A stretch of DNA of 64,000 nucleotides, taken from NCBI GenBank assembly GCA_019802505.1, contig JAFMOC010000006.1, positions 1-64,000 on the forward strand. Direction: 5' to 3'. Position numbers and translations under genes: made by a program. The notes under the pieces are model-generated. The model was not told the origin of the DNA. It made no database searches and saw only the letters and a program-made list of their open reading frames with translations. Source of the DNA: Corydoras sp. C115 (Eukaryota; Chordata; Actinopteri; Siluriformes; Callichthyidae). Each line of letters opens with the position of its first letter. Positions within the stretch are counted from its first letter, which is position 1. Of this stretch, positions 12,259-22,265 are shown piece by piece.

Positions 12259-12584
12259 TTTTTATTCTATATTAGGGTTGCGGTGGGGTTACCCATGTCC
12301 ATCCAGGGGAGAACGTTTCGGGCGCTGGGCAGATACACCCAGGACAGGGCGCCAAACTATCGCTGGACACACACTCACTCACTCACACACACTCTATACG
12401 GGGCAATTTGGAGAACTTATGTTCAAAAACAATGTTTTTGGACTGTGGGAGGAAACCGGAAAACCCGGAGGAAACCCACGCAGACATGGGGAGAACGTGG
12501 AACCTCCATCCAGATGGGGATTCGAACCGGGAATCCCTAGTGCTGAGAGGAGAACGTGCTAACCACTAAGCCACCGTGCAGCCT
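12259..12584 (-). mobile_element. V-SINE, nearly complete
   Basis: Reverse copy from ATTCTATATTAGGGTTGCGG to GCCACCGTGCAGCC, with its tail merging into a TA run at 12242-12258. Three successive open frames on the + strand are simply the SINE read antisense. Confidence 0.92.
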
Positions 12585-12589
12585 ATCAT

Positions 12590-13185
12590 ATAATAATAAA
12601 TATTTAAATTATCAGTAATTTTTTTTAATCTAATGTCGTGAAATATTCTTTTCAAAGACGGAGTCAAATCCTGTAGTAATTCAGTGAAATGTAAACATTC
12701 AAATTGCTTTTCGTTTCAGAAGTTTACTAGGAAAAATGAACAAATGTGCCTGATGATGATGATTAATTTTGCAAAATGGGAAGTCTATAAACTGTTCGTG
12801 TTCATGCCGGGGCAGGTCAGATCTCTGCCAAGCAATAATTAACTGAGCATAAATCACCCAGATAAGGATAAACGCTTACAAATTGTGCTCAGCTGCTCTA
12901 TAAAAATGTAGACGGGAAAGAAGAGAAAAAATAAAGGCTTGTGTTACAACTAATTTATTTGCAATTGCTGAACATTATTTTCTTATATATTATTTTCCTA
13001 ACTTGTGTTTTCGGAATTACATTTGTTTAACAGTAAATGAGTCGAGTAATTGAAAGTATGCTTAATTTGGATTTTAAACTTCCCTGCAAAATGGGGTTTA
13101 AAGGACAATGGCAGGTCACTGTTTATTTTGCCAAACATTGATGTCTTATTTACATTGTTTTTATAATCAGTCGGGTTACCAAAAT
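12590..13185. other. Unassigned DNA
   Basis: Single-copy in appearance, with no exon signal that I trust. Confidence 0.4.
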
Positions 13186-13189
13186 AATT

Positions 13190-13285
13190 AGTTCCCAATG
13201 CCCATCCAAGACACGGCGCCAATGTATTGCTGGGCAATCTCTGACACAGACACACACACAAACACACACTATATTGGGCAATTTA
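13190..13285 (-). mobile_element. V-SINE fragment
   Basis: Reverse sequence AATGCCCATCCAAGACACGG to TATTGGGCAATTTAGG, joined to the next copy at a G-tract of about 10. Confidence 0.85.
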
Positions 13286-13533
13286 GGGGGGGGGGGGTTT
13301 CCCATTGCCGATTCAGGGGAAAACGTCTCGGCAGATACATCCAGGACAGGGCGCCAATCTATCGCTTGGCACACTCTCACTCACACAAACACACTCTACA
13401 TTGGGGAGAACCCGGAGGAAACCCACGCGGACACGGGGAGAACATGGAAACTACACCCAGATTGGGATTCAAACCGGGAATCTCTAGTGCTGAGAGGTGA
13501 ACGTGCTGACCACTAAGCCACCTACTTGCCGCC
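13286..13533 (-). mobile_element. V-SINE with central deletion
   Basis: Reverse copy missing the stretch between CTCTACATTGGG and GAGAACCCGGAGG. The head end (CACTAAGCCACC) is followed by CTACTTGCCGCCC. Confidence 0.9.
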
Positions 13534-13536
13534 CTA

Positions 13537-13610
13537 TTTGTAAGACACTTTGGATAAAATTGTCTGCTAAATGACTAAAATGCAAAAATAATAAATAAAA
13601 AATAAAAAAA
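13537..13610 (+). mobile_element. tRNA-SINE 3' tail only
   Basis: TTTGTAAGACACTTTGGATA, AATTGTCTGCTAAATGAC and a trailing ATAATAAATAAAAAATAAAA. The same order abuts the V-SINE in the triplicated unit at 20.0-23.4 kb. The tRNA-like 5' half is absent here. Confidence 0.85.
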
Positions 13611-13649
13611 ATCTTCTTATCAGCCCATATATATATATAAACAAACACA

Positions 13650-13745
13650 GATGGACTACAGTCTGCAATGGTAAAACTACAAAGTCCATCTATATGGCAG
13701 ATGGAGGAAATAATAACAATGGAGCAAGGAGACTTTAGACCGTAC
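13650..13745 (+). mobile_element. Short TIR (MITE-like) element, 3' part
   Basis: CAGATGGACTACAGTCTG and AAAACTACAAAGTCCATC match the internal 3' part of the copy at 49556-49892. Confidence 0.7.
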
Positions 13746-13749
13746 AGTA

Positions 13750-14130
13750 TATGCAGTATTTTTTTTCCAGAGTATTTTATTTAAGTTTTCTTTCCTCTAC
13801 TTTAATGAATTTGACTTACTAAGACTTGAAGAAATCTGGTGTTTGTTGACACAAGCACAAGCCTAGCCTCATTTGGCATCTGAGCCATGTGTGCTCTAAT
13901 CCTGTTTGCTACTACATAGCTCTGCAAGTCGTGACTTGTACGATAAAAATGAAAATGCGAAATCAGTTGTCAAACTTGACACCGACCTTCACATTGTAAT
14001 GAAAGCAAACTCAGTTGCACTTTCATTTTGATCAATTCACAAGAAGATAAGATAAGATTACATTTGTTAACAGCACAAAGAGACAGCATTGCACATCTAG
14101 TAAAAAAGAGTTAAAACATTTATATATGTC
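13750..14130. other. Unassigned DNA
   Basis: Nothing recognised. Confidence 0.4.
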
Positions 14131-14137
14131 TTCAGTT

Positions 14138-14370
14138 TAATGCGCTTCTTGGGTCACGGGGGGGGGGGGGGGGGTTCTTCATGCTCATCATACTGGGCAG
14201 ATACACCCAGGACAGGGCGCCAATCTATCAGTGGGCATACACTATTTTTGAACTGTGGGAGGAAACCGGAGGACCTAGTGGAAATCCACACAGGGAGAAC
14301 ATGGAAACTTCACCAAGATTGGGATTTGAACCTGAATCCTTAGCGCTGAGAGGTGAACGCATTAACCATG
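14138..14370 (-). mobile_element. V-SINE, partial, with G17 tract
   Basis: Reverse copy beginning in a G17 run (14158-14174), with GATACACCCAGGACAGGGCG, a shortened middle, and the B-box side (GGGATTTGAACCTGAATCC). Confidence 0.9.
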
Positions 14371-14574
14371 TTTAATGCGCTTCTTGGGTCACGGGAGGGG
14401 GGGGAGGTTCTTCATACCCATCATAATGGGCAGATACACCCAGGACAGGGTGCCAATCTATCAGTGGGCACACACACACTCACACAAGCACACTCTATAT
14501 GGAACAATTTATGGAGCATTCAATTTACCTAGTGCTGAGAGGCGAACGTGCTAACCACTCAGTCACCATGCCTT
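14371..14574 (-). mobile_element. V-SINE, second tandem partial copy
   Basis: Restarts with the same flank as the copy before it (GTTTAATGCGCTTCTTGGGT at 14135 and again at 14370) and lacks most of the core before CTAGTGCTGAGAGGCGAACG. Confidence 0.88.
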
Positions 14575-14646
14575 TATTAAAATGTAATACAAAATAAAAT
14601 TTTTATTTTAAAATAAATGTAAAATAAATATATAATATTGTACTTG

Positions 14647-14966
14647 GGCGGCACGTTGGCTTAGTGGTTGGCATGTTTGCCTCTCTGAGCAGTGATCCAG
14701 GATTAAATCCCAATCTGGGTAGAGTTTCCATGTTCTTCTTGTGTCTGCATGGGTTTCCTCCAGGTTCTCTGGTTCCTCTCACAGTCCAAAAACATGGTTC
14801 AAGATCAATTGAATTCTCCAAATTGCCCCATATAGAGTGTGTGTGTCTGTTAGAGTGAGTGTGTGACCAGCTATAGATTGGTGCCCTGTTCTGTGTGTAT
14901 CTGCCCAGGGCCCTGGGTGGGACCCTAGTAGAGGATAAAGCAGAAGATAATGGATGAATAATGTAC
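14647..14966 (+). mobile_element. V-SINE, near full length
   Basis: Head GGCGGCACGTTGGCTTAGTG, decayed B box (GGATTAAATCC), core, 3' part lacking the C tract, and a GGATGAATAATG tail. Confidence 0.92.
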
Positions 14967-14968
14967 TA

Positions 14969-15252
14969 GGGTGTCATGGTCGCTTAGTGGTTGGCATGTT
15001 TGCCTCGCAGTGCTGGGGATTCAGGATCAAATCCCAATCTGGGTTTCCTCTGGGTTCTCTGGTTTCCTCCCACAGTCCAAAAACAAGGATTCAAGGTGAA
15101 TTGAATATACTAAATTACCCCATATAGTGTGCTTGTGTGCCCAGCGATAGATTGCTGTATTGCCCAGTGCCCGAAATGTTCTCCCCTGGATGGGTATCTG
15201 GACCAAACCCACCCTCGACTCTAGTAGTGGATTAAGTGGAAGATGAATGAAT
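14969..15252 (+). mobile_element. V-SINE, core deletion
   Basis: Immediately follows the previous copy in the same orientation. The core is shortened between CCCAATCTGG and GTTTCCTCTGGG, and the tail is GATGAATGAATT. Confidence 0.9.
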
Positions 15253-15254
15253 TA

Positions 15255-16360
15255 ACAAACCGTGCTTTCTCAAAGTGTGTGGCTGAAATAAAGCCAAGAA
15301 ACATTTTGTTGAGGCGGGGGGCATGAACATTTGATGGTTTTCCAAAGTCTGCATTAAAAGATGTCTGCTTGGTTAAAGTTACATAATACAGGAAAGTCTT
15401 TTTAAATAAGATATGCATATATCAGATGTGAGAGACAGGATGGTTGCATGTATAAACATATTGTTCACTTAAAAATAGATAGTAATCACAGGCTGTGTTA
15501 CTGAATCCTCACAGTTCAATTTCAGTTTGAAGATGTTATCGGTTTCACACCTCATCATTTTGCCTTAATCCAGCACAGTGCCAGTCTGATAGGACATCTT
15601 CTAAAATATGCCAAACTGGCTTATCTCAGGCTCTCCAGTTGAGGGTAAACCAATCTTCCGCTTGCCACTGGGATTGATATCTGTATTTTGTATTACCTCT
15701 CTGTAAACAGATTTGCAGATAAGAGAGGCAATATACTTTAAAATGGGTTTATTTTTGGCAGGCTCCAGCATCCATGACTGACACAACTTGCTGAGCATTT
15801 TAGTTCAGATGAGGTAACTACTGTATTAATATAAGCTGAATTGGCTCATTTACAGCATTTGGACTTTTTTTTTATAAAATCTAAAGTTTAAATATAAGTA
15901 CCCATCGACTTTTTTTGTTTGTGGGTTTGGATAAAGCAAAATGTTGGGATGTAACTGTGTATGATGTAGAAAATGACTACATTAATTATTTGACCTCATC
16001 CAACAGCCACATACTGCATCAGGGATAGTGGAGCCAGAGGCTGTAGCCATAAACGGATAATAACTTAATTGCAGGCCAATTTCGAAGCAGCTGGAAGCAA
16101 GGATGTAGAAGCAGCTGTTTTGACTCAGAGATGAACAAATTTGAGTGCATGCACACACACACAAACACATACACACTGTCCCGTGTTCTATAAGTATATT
16201 GAAACATGACATTAACAGAACTGGATCAAGATTGGCAAGAGTTTGTCATTTACATGTTAATCTGTTGTAATTCAGATCTTCTCATTTCAATCCCTCCAGA
16301 GCAACATTTTAAATAACTTTTAATACAGTAATATTTCTGAATCCATTCTCAGTGGAATTA
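15255..16360. other. Unassigned intergenic DNA
   Basis: Over 1 kb without an identifiable repeat. Open frames are short and carry no family signature. Confidence 0.4.
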
Positions 16361-16365
16361 TAGGA

Positions 16366-16462
16366 TCTTCTTCTTGTTCCACTTATTGTCCATGTTCTCA
16401 GTTCCACTTACTGTTAAGCTGGACTTTGTAGTACTACAACTCCAGACAGTAGTCCATCTGTT
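16366..16462 (-). mobile_element. Short TIR (MITE-like) element, reverse 3' part
   Basis: GTTCCACTTATTGTCCATGT, CTGGACTTTGTAGTACTACA and CAGTAGTCCATCTG are the reverse complement of the 3' half of the copy at 49556-49892. It ends where the LINE tail begins. Confidence 0.75.
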
Positions 16463-16470
16463 TTATGTTA

Positions 16471-17100
16471 GATAGATAGTTAGATAGATAGATAGAATAC
16501 TTTATTCATCCCGAAGGAAATTTAGCAGCCAGTAGCAGTATCAGTAACATAAAAAAATAGAGGGAACAAATTAAAAAATATATATATATTCACAATTTAC
16601 CGCTATAAAGTGTCAAGTGTGTAGTAGGATCAAAACTAAAAATGAAAATAAAGTGTCCAGTATGGATGGAGACCTAAGTGATACTGTGCAAAATACAATA
16701 GACAGTTTTTAAATGTCCTGTTGATTTATTTGTTCTTCCGGCCCCAAACAGTTGTACTATAGAGCCTGATGGCCCTCAGAACAAAAGATCTCCTCAGTCT
16801 GTCTGTAGAGCAGCTCAGTGACAGCAGCCTGCCACTGAAAGTATGCCTTTGGTCCATAATGATGGTGTGCAATGGGTGACCATCATCGTCCATGATGGAG
16901 AGCAGTTTGTTTAGTGTCCTCCTCTCTGCCACCTTAATTACAGAGTCCAGTTCTGCACCCACCACTGACTCCGCACATCTGACCAACTTGTACAGCCGCC
17001 TCACATCTCTCTTCTTAATACTGCCACCCCAGCACATCACAGCATAGAAGAGAGAGCTGGAGACCACAGTCTGATAGAACATCTGCAGAAGCTTCCTACA
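16471..17100 (-). mobile_element. Rex1/Babar-type LINE, 5'-truncated
   Basis: Minus-strand non-LTR retrotransposon fragment. Its 3' terminus is the GATA run at 16471-16495 followed by TACTTTATTCATCCCGAAGG (reverse complement of the usual Rex1 end), then a UTR of about 220 bp and the C-terminal end of the reverse transcriptase ORF. The 5' boundary is near 17100, where homology stops. Confidence 0.88.
16726..17082 (-). pseudogene. Rex1-type reverse transcriptase, C-terminal remnant
   Basis: About 118 residues stay open to a natural stop at 16726. The sequence FYQTVVSSSLFYAVMCWGG, then RRLYKLVRCAESVVGAELDS, and VAERRTLNKLLSIMDD with HPLH, matches the pattern at the C-terminus of Rex1/CR1-clade ORF2 proteins. 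The catalytic reverse transcriptase and endonuclease domains are missing, and an in-frame TGA lies just upstream at the truncation. It is dead as an autonomous element. Family assignment is from memory of the motif pattern. Confidence 0.85.
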
Positions 17101-17109
17101 GCATCAGTG

Positions 17110-17250
17110 TTACTGCAGAATTGACAATAAACAATCCACCACCCAAAAAATACCTGTTCTGTGATGGTCCTGACCAATAGAGAACAGAGAACAAACAGGG
17201 GACTAACAAAGATGGAATCACAAGATACAAAGATGGAATCACAAGATACA
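17110..17250 (+). mobile_element. Short TIR (MITE-like) element, 5' part
   Basis: CTGTTCTGTGATGGTCCTGA, CCAATAGAGAACAGAG and GGACTAACAAAGATGG fit the 5'/middle part of the family at 49556-49892. Ends in two copies of a ~20-bp unit (CAAAGATGGAATCACAAGAT) at about 17206-17247. Confidence 0.65.
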
Positions 17251-17264
17251 CAATTGCTATCAAG

Positions 17265-17650
17265 TGGACAACGTTTTGGGCACTGGGTAGATACACCGAG
17301 GACAGGGCGCTAATCTATCGCTGGCCACACACTCACACACACACAGACTAAATAGGGGCAATTTAGAGCATTCAATTTACTATGACTCCATATTTTTGGA
17401 CTGTGGAAGGAAAGCGAGGGCAACATAGCTCAGTGGTTAGGGTGTTGGGCTCTCAATCTGAAGGTTGGGGGTTCAAATCCACTGAAGTTACCGATGTGGG
17501 TCCTTGAGCAAGACCCTTAACCCTCATCGCTCCAGGGATGTTGTGATTAACCCTGTGCTCACCTTGTAAGTCGCTTTGGATAAAAGCGTCTGCAAAAATG
17601 ACCAAATGTAAATGTAAGCGGAGAACCTAGAGGAAATCCACCATATTTAG
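17265..17650 (-). mobile_element. V-SINE interrupted by a tRNA-SINE
   Basis: Reverse V-SINE runs from CAACGTTTTGGGCACTGGGT to GGACTGTGGAAGGAAAG at about 17415, then resumes at about 17616 with CGGAGAACCTAGAGGAAATC. The interruption is the plus-strand tRNA-SINE at 17416-17615. Confidence 0.9.
17416..17615 (+). mobile_element. tRNA-derived SINE (CTTTGGATAAAAGCG tail)
   Basis: A box (TAGCTCAGTGG), decayed B box (GGTTCAAATCC), a body with GTCCTTGAGCAAGACCCTTA, and the tail TTGTAAGTCGCTTTGGATAA plus AAGCGTCTGC. This is the abundant fish SINE type whose tail is shared with L2/CR1-like LINEs. Nested in the V-SINE around it. Confidence 0.93.
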
Positions 17651-17694
17651 GGAAAAATGTTTTAGAATAGGGAGTGGTAGGAGAATAACTTTAA

Positions 17695-18045
17695 CGCATT
17701 CATTCATTCATTATCTCCCGCTTTATCCTCTATTAGAGTCGCGGGGGGTTCCCCATGCCCATCCAGGGTAGAACGTTTCGGGCGCTGGGCAGATACACCC
17801 AGGACAGGGCGCCAATCCATCGCTGGGCACACACTCACTCACACAGACACACTCTTCATGGGGCAATTTGGAGAATTCAATTGACTTGATCCATGTTTTT
17901 GGACTGTGGGAGGAAACCGGAGAACCCGGAGGAAACCCACGCGGACACGGGGAGAACATGGAAACTCCTCCCAGATGGGGATTCGAACCGGGAATCCCTA
18001 GTGCTGAGAGGCGAACATGCTAACCACTAAGCCACCGTGCCGGCC
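17695..18045 (-). mobile_element. V-SINE, full length, 11-bp duplication
   Basis: Reverse copy, tail (TGAA)n, with GCGGGAGATAATGAATG-type end and an intact B box. The duplication ATAACTTTAAC is at 17684-17694 and 18046-18056. Confidence 0.96.
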
Positions 18046-18059
18046 ATAACTTTAACTAT

Positions 18060-18585
18060 ATATTCTTATTTTTGTATAATCTCAAAATTCTCAAAAAAAA
18101 AGTTTCTATCTAAAAAATAAAAGGTTCTACAGGAAAAAAGTTTTATTTAGTCACCGTACGTGACAGTCCCACTGACTGTTACATTTTCATTCTAGGCGCT
18201 CCGCTCAGACATCAAACTCTGTAGCTTCTTCAAAGCGAGTACTGGCCTCTCTGTGGCTTCCTTTACAAGGCTTATACTTGCTCTGAAGTTTTATGAAATA
18301 GATTTCTTTCAGCAGACTGGTACGATGCAGATCCACACAAAGAAACCAGTGTTACTCCCAATGACATTTTTTTTGGATAACATTTCCTGTTCATGTCTAT
18401 AACTATTTTAAGGATGCTCATTAGTAGCAATTTATGAATTGTCAGACCACCAGTGTTTGAATTGGGGTGTTTTTAGAACAAGAAAGCAGGAGCAGTTATG
18501 TTTTCAATGTGCTCAACCAATTTTAATGTGTAAACTTGTAGCATGACATTTAAAAGTCTCATCTTATCTCATTATCTTGACTGTT
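18060..18585. other. Unassigned DNA
   Basis: No family recognised. Confidence 0.4.
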
Positions 18586-18589
18586 TAAT

Positions 18590-18870
18590 TCTATACTGGG
18601 GTTCACCATGCCCATCAAGCGGACTTCAGGACAGGGCGCCAATCTATCGCTGGGCACACACTCAATTACACAGACACCCACACACACTATATAGGGATGA
18701 CTTACATAAGGGTAATTCAGAGTAGCAAATTCACCTGGAATCCAAGTTTTTGGACAGTGGGAGGAAACTGGAGAACCCACACAGACACAGGGAGAACATG
18801 CAAACTCAACCCAGATCGGCATTTGAACCTGGATTGCCTGGAGAGGCCACTAACCCACTATGCCGCCCCC
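18590..18870 (-). mobile_element. V-SINE, partial
   Basis: Reverse copy with a shortened 3' part (CCATGCCCATCAAGCGGACT) and a complete core, B-box side (GGCATTTGAACCTGG) and head remnant (CACTATGCCGCCC). Confidence 0.9.
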
Positions 18871-18956
18871 AATATAAAAGTATTTATTAAAATGTATACA
18901 GATGATGATGGTTTAAATATTTTGCAAACATAAGTTAATAATTAATTGGAGTAATT

Positions 18957-19276
18957 ACGGTGGCTTAGGGGTTAGCATGTTCTCCTCTCAGCGCTGGAGA
19001 TCCAGGTTCGAATCCCAATCTGGGTGGATTTTTAATGTTCTCCCTGTGTCCACGTGGGTTTCCTCTGGGTTCTCTGGTTTCCTCCCACGGTCCAAAAATA
19101 TGGATTCACGGTAAATTGAATGCTCTAAATTGCCCCATATAGTTTGTTTGTGTGTGTGAGTGAGCGTGCCCAGCAATACATTGGCACCCTGTCCTGGGTA
19201 ATCCACTCAGTGTCTGAAGCACCCCCCCCCACCATGACCCTAACAGAGGATCATGCGGAAGATAATGAATGAATGA
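18957..19276 (+). mobile_element. V-SINE, nearly full length
   Basis: Head ACGGTGGCTTAGGGGTTAGC, B box GGTTCGAATCC, C9 tract and (GAAT)n tail. GGAGTAATTA before and GGAATAATTA after may be a decayed duplication. Confidence 0.92.
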
Positions 19277-19279
19277 AAG

Positions 19280-20040
19280 AATGGAATAATTAGCATGTTT
19301 AAGGGGTATTTAATTAATAAAACAGCCCTTTTATTGCAACTGTGAAGCAAGTACTGCAACATTATGCTAATAATAAAAAAGTCAATAAATAAATAAAGGC
19401 ACTTAGTGGTCAACTCAAGTCAACATGACTTTTTTAATGATGATCAACAGTGAGGTTACAGTTGGCCTGCTGTAAGGACTCATAATGCCCTCTAATGGTA
19501 TCCTCTGTAACTGGTGTGTGGTCTCCTGTCACATTCCTATGGTCGTCCTTAGAAAGCTTTTGCTCATTCTGGTAGCCACAATGCTTAGATACTGTAATTT
19601 TGTGGCTAGGACTTATGGGATTGCTTGCCAGACCCCATGCTCCTCTTAACAAGGTAATTTTGTGTTCTGGGAATATAGTACATCGGAACATGCAAGTTAG
19701 CTTTCAAAAACCTCGCAGCATTGCTTTTTATTTTACTTCTTTTATTTCACCCACTTTCATTTTTTTCACAATTTATTTCGAATGCCCATCAGTCATTGCT
19801 TTCTCTATCACATAAGCACTGGGCGTAATGGGTTATAGCAAGCTCACATTTGTAACATGTTAATTTACTTAAACTTTTATTTTAAAACAATGCGTTATTG
19901 CACTTCACTGGCTGTTTTAAACTTAAATTCTCTTGTTTTTTTTCATACCGTTTATATTTTTACTCTATACTTTTATTTCATCTTTACCTTAATCTTACAT
20001 TTTCCATATTTCTATATTTATCTATATATTTCTATATTTA
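19280..20040. other. Unassigned DNA ahead of the triplicated block
   Basis: AT-rich, with TCTATATTTATCTATATATT-like simple sequence at the 3' end. No exon recognised. Confidence 0.4.
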
Positions 20041-21099
20041 GTTTTCAGATTTCTATTTTGAAGTTGTTTCATTTTAAATTTGTGCAATATCACACAGTTG
20101 CTGGTTGTCCTATCCATCCTATCCAAGTACTGTATCTATCCATCATTTAACACAAAAACTAATATTTTCAGTGTTTTTATTCCACTTTTAAATTTCAATC
20201 TGAACAAAAATGGAAATAGACGCCTGCAAAAAAAAAAAAGTAAAAAAAAATAAATAAATAGACCAAAGGCAATCTTCATGTTTAGCTGCAAGTGTGCACA
20301 ATTATTCATATTCACTGTTTTTGCCCACAACTCATCCCCTCCACCAAAAAAGAGAAAAAAAAAACATGACTGCATAAAAAATATTAGATTAAGTTGCATG
20401 ACAAGTACTCAGAAAGTCGGTGGGGTAGAGAGAATAGTGAGAACACTGTATGGATTAAATCCACTGACATTATAATTATGGGCACTTGAACAAGTCCCTT
20501 AATCCACATTGCTCCAGAAACGCTGTATCAACCCTGTGTTCTGACCCCAACAATTAAGTTGGAATACTTGTAAGTCCATCCATCCAATCCATCCATTATT
20601 CTCTATGCAGGAGGGAAAGGGGGGGGGGTCCTGACACCCAGGACAGGGCGCCAATCTATAGCTGGGCACCCACTCATTCGCTCACACAGACACACTCACA
20701 CAAACACACTCTATATGGGGCAATTTGTAGAATTCAATTGACCTTGATCCTGGTTTTTGGACTGTGGGAGGAAACTGGAGAATCTGGAGGAAACCCACAC
20801 GGACACAGGGAGAACATGGAAACTCCACCCAGATTGAGATTCATACCTGGAACCCCTAGCGCTGAGAGGCAAACGTGTCAAAGCCACCGTGCTGCCCTAC
20901 TTGTAAGTCACTTTGGATAAAAGTGTCTGCTAAATGACTAAAACGCAGTTTCCTCTTTTCATCAAAGTCAAATTTGCAGTAAAAAAGTTCTAAGCACATA
21001 TATAAATGCTATTGTGGTTTATGAAAACATGAATTCTAAAGCAGATGTTGCTTCCCGAAAGGCTCACAACAGCACTTGTATTTGCATTTGAAAAAAAAA
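20041..21099. repeat. Tandem unit A (1,059 bp)
   Basis: First of three head-to-tail copies, each starting GTTTTCAGATTTCTATTTTG and ending GCATTTG plus an A tract. Order inside: LINE-like 3' UTR piece (GTGCAATATCACACAGTTGC), unique sequence, 5' part of a tRNA-SINE, V-SINE on the minus strand, tRNA-SINE tail. Unit A lacks about 80-100 bp present in B and C after CTAAATGACTAAAACGCA. Confidence 0.93.
20577..20897 (-). mobile_element. V-SINE inside tRNA-SINE, unit A
   Basis: The duplication TACTTGTAAGTC is at 20565-20576 and 20898-20909, which falls inside the tRNA-SINE tail. The tail end CCACTTTATCC seen in B and C is missing here. Confidence 0.93.
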
Positions 21100-22265
21100 G
21101 TTTTCAGATTTCTATTTTGAAGTTGTTTTATTTTAAATTTGTGCAATATCACACAGTTGCTGGTTGTCCTATCCATCCTATCCATCCTATCCAAGTACTG
21201 TATCTATCCATCATTTAACACAAAAACTAATATTTTCAGTGTTTTTATTCCACTTTTAAATTTCAATCTAAACAAAAATGGAAATAGAAGCCTGCAAAAA
21301 GAAAAAGAAATAAGAAAAAAAAGAAAATAAATAAATAAATAGACCAAAGACAATCTTCATGTTTAGCTGCAAGTGTGCACAATTATCCATATTCACTGTT
21401 TTTGCCCACAACTCATCCCCTCTACCAAAAAAGAGAAAAAAAAAACATGACTGCATAAAAAATATTAGATTAAGTTGCATGACAAGTACTCAGAAAGTCG
21501 GTGGGGTAGAGAGAATAGTGAGAACACTGTATGGATGAAATCTCAAGTCCACTGACATTATAATTATGGGCACTTGAGCAAGTCCCTTAATCCACATTGC
21601 TCCAGAAATGCTGTATCAACCCTGTGTTCTGACCCCAACAATTAAGTTGGAATACTTGTAAGTCCATCCATCCAATCCATCCATTATCTTCCACTTTATC
21701 CTCTATGCAGGAGGGAAGGGGGGGGGGTCCTGACACCCAGGACAGGGCGCCAATCTATCGCTGGGCACCCACTCATTCGCTTACACAGACACACTCACAC
21801 AAACACACTCTATATGGGGCAATTTGTAGAATTCAATTGACCTTGATCCTGGTTTTTGGACTGTGGGAGGAAACTGGAGAATCTGGAGGAAACCCACACG
21901 GACACAGGGAGAACATGGAAACTCCACCCAGATTGGGATTCATACCTGGAACCCCTAGCGCTGAGAGGCAAACGTGTCAAAGCCACCGTGCTGCCCTACT
22001 TGTAAGTCACTTTGGATAAAAGTGTCTGCTAAATGACTAAAACGCAAAAATAATAAATAAAAAATAAAAAAGGAAAAATGGATTTATTGATTGGGTTTCC
22101 TCCAGATTCTCCAGTTTCCTCTTTTCATCAAAGTCAAATTTGCAGTAAAAAAGTTCTAAGCATATATATAAATGCTATTGCGGTTTATGAAAACATGAAT
22201 TCTAAAGCAGATGTTGCTTCCCGAAAGGCTCACAACAGCACTTATATTTGCATTTGAAAAAAAAA
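21100..22265. repeat. Tandem unit B (1,166 bp)
   Basis: Second copy, very close to unit C across its length and slightly less so to A. It carries an extra ATCCATCCT repeat near 21172 and the longest post-SINE segment, including GGGTTTCCTCCAGATTCTCC, a core-like V-SINE scrap. Confidence 0.95.
21665..21996 (-). mobile_element. V-SINE inside tRNA-SINE, unit B
   Basis: Same insertion as in unit A: TACTTGTAAGTC at 21653-21664 and 21997-22008. Confidence 0.95.

Noticed and set aside
17723..17959. Recurrent 60-120 codon frames such as SSHSPKTWIKSIEFSKLPH or GRTFRALGRYTQDRAPI at dozens of places
   Set aside because: All are V-SINE sequence translated in sense or antisense; the repetition is of the SINE, not a gene family.
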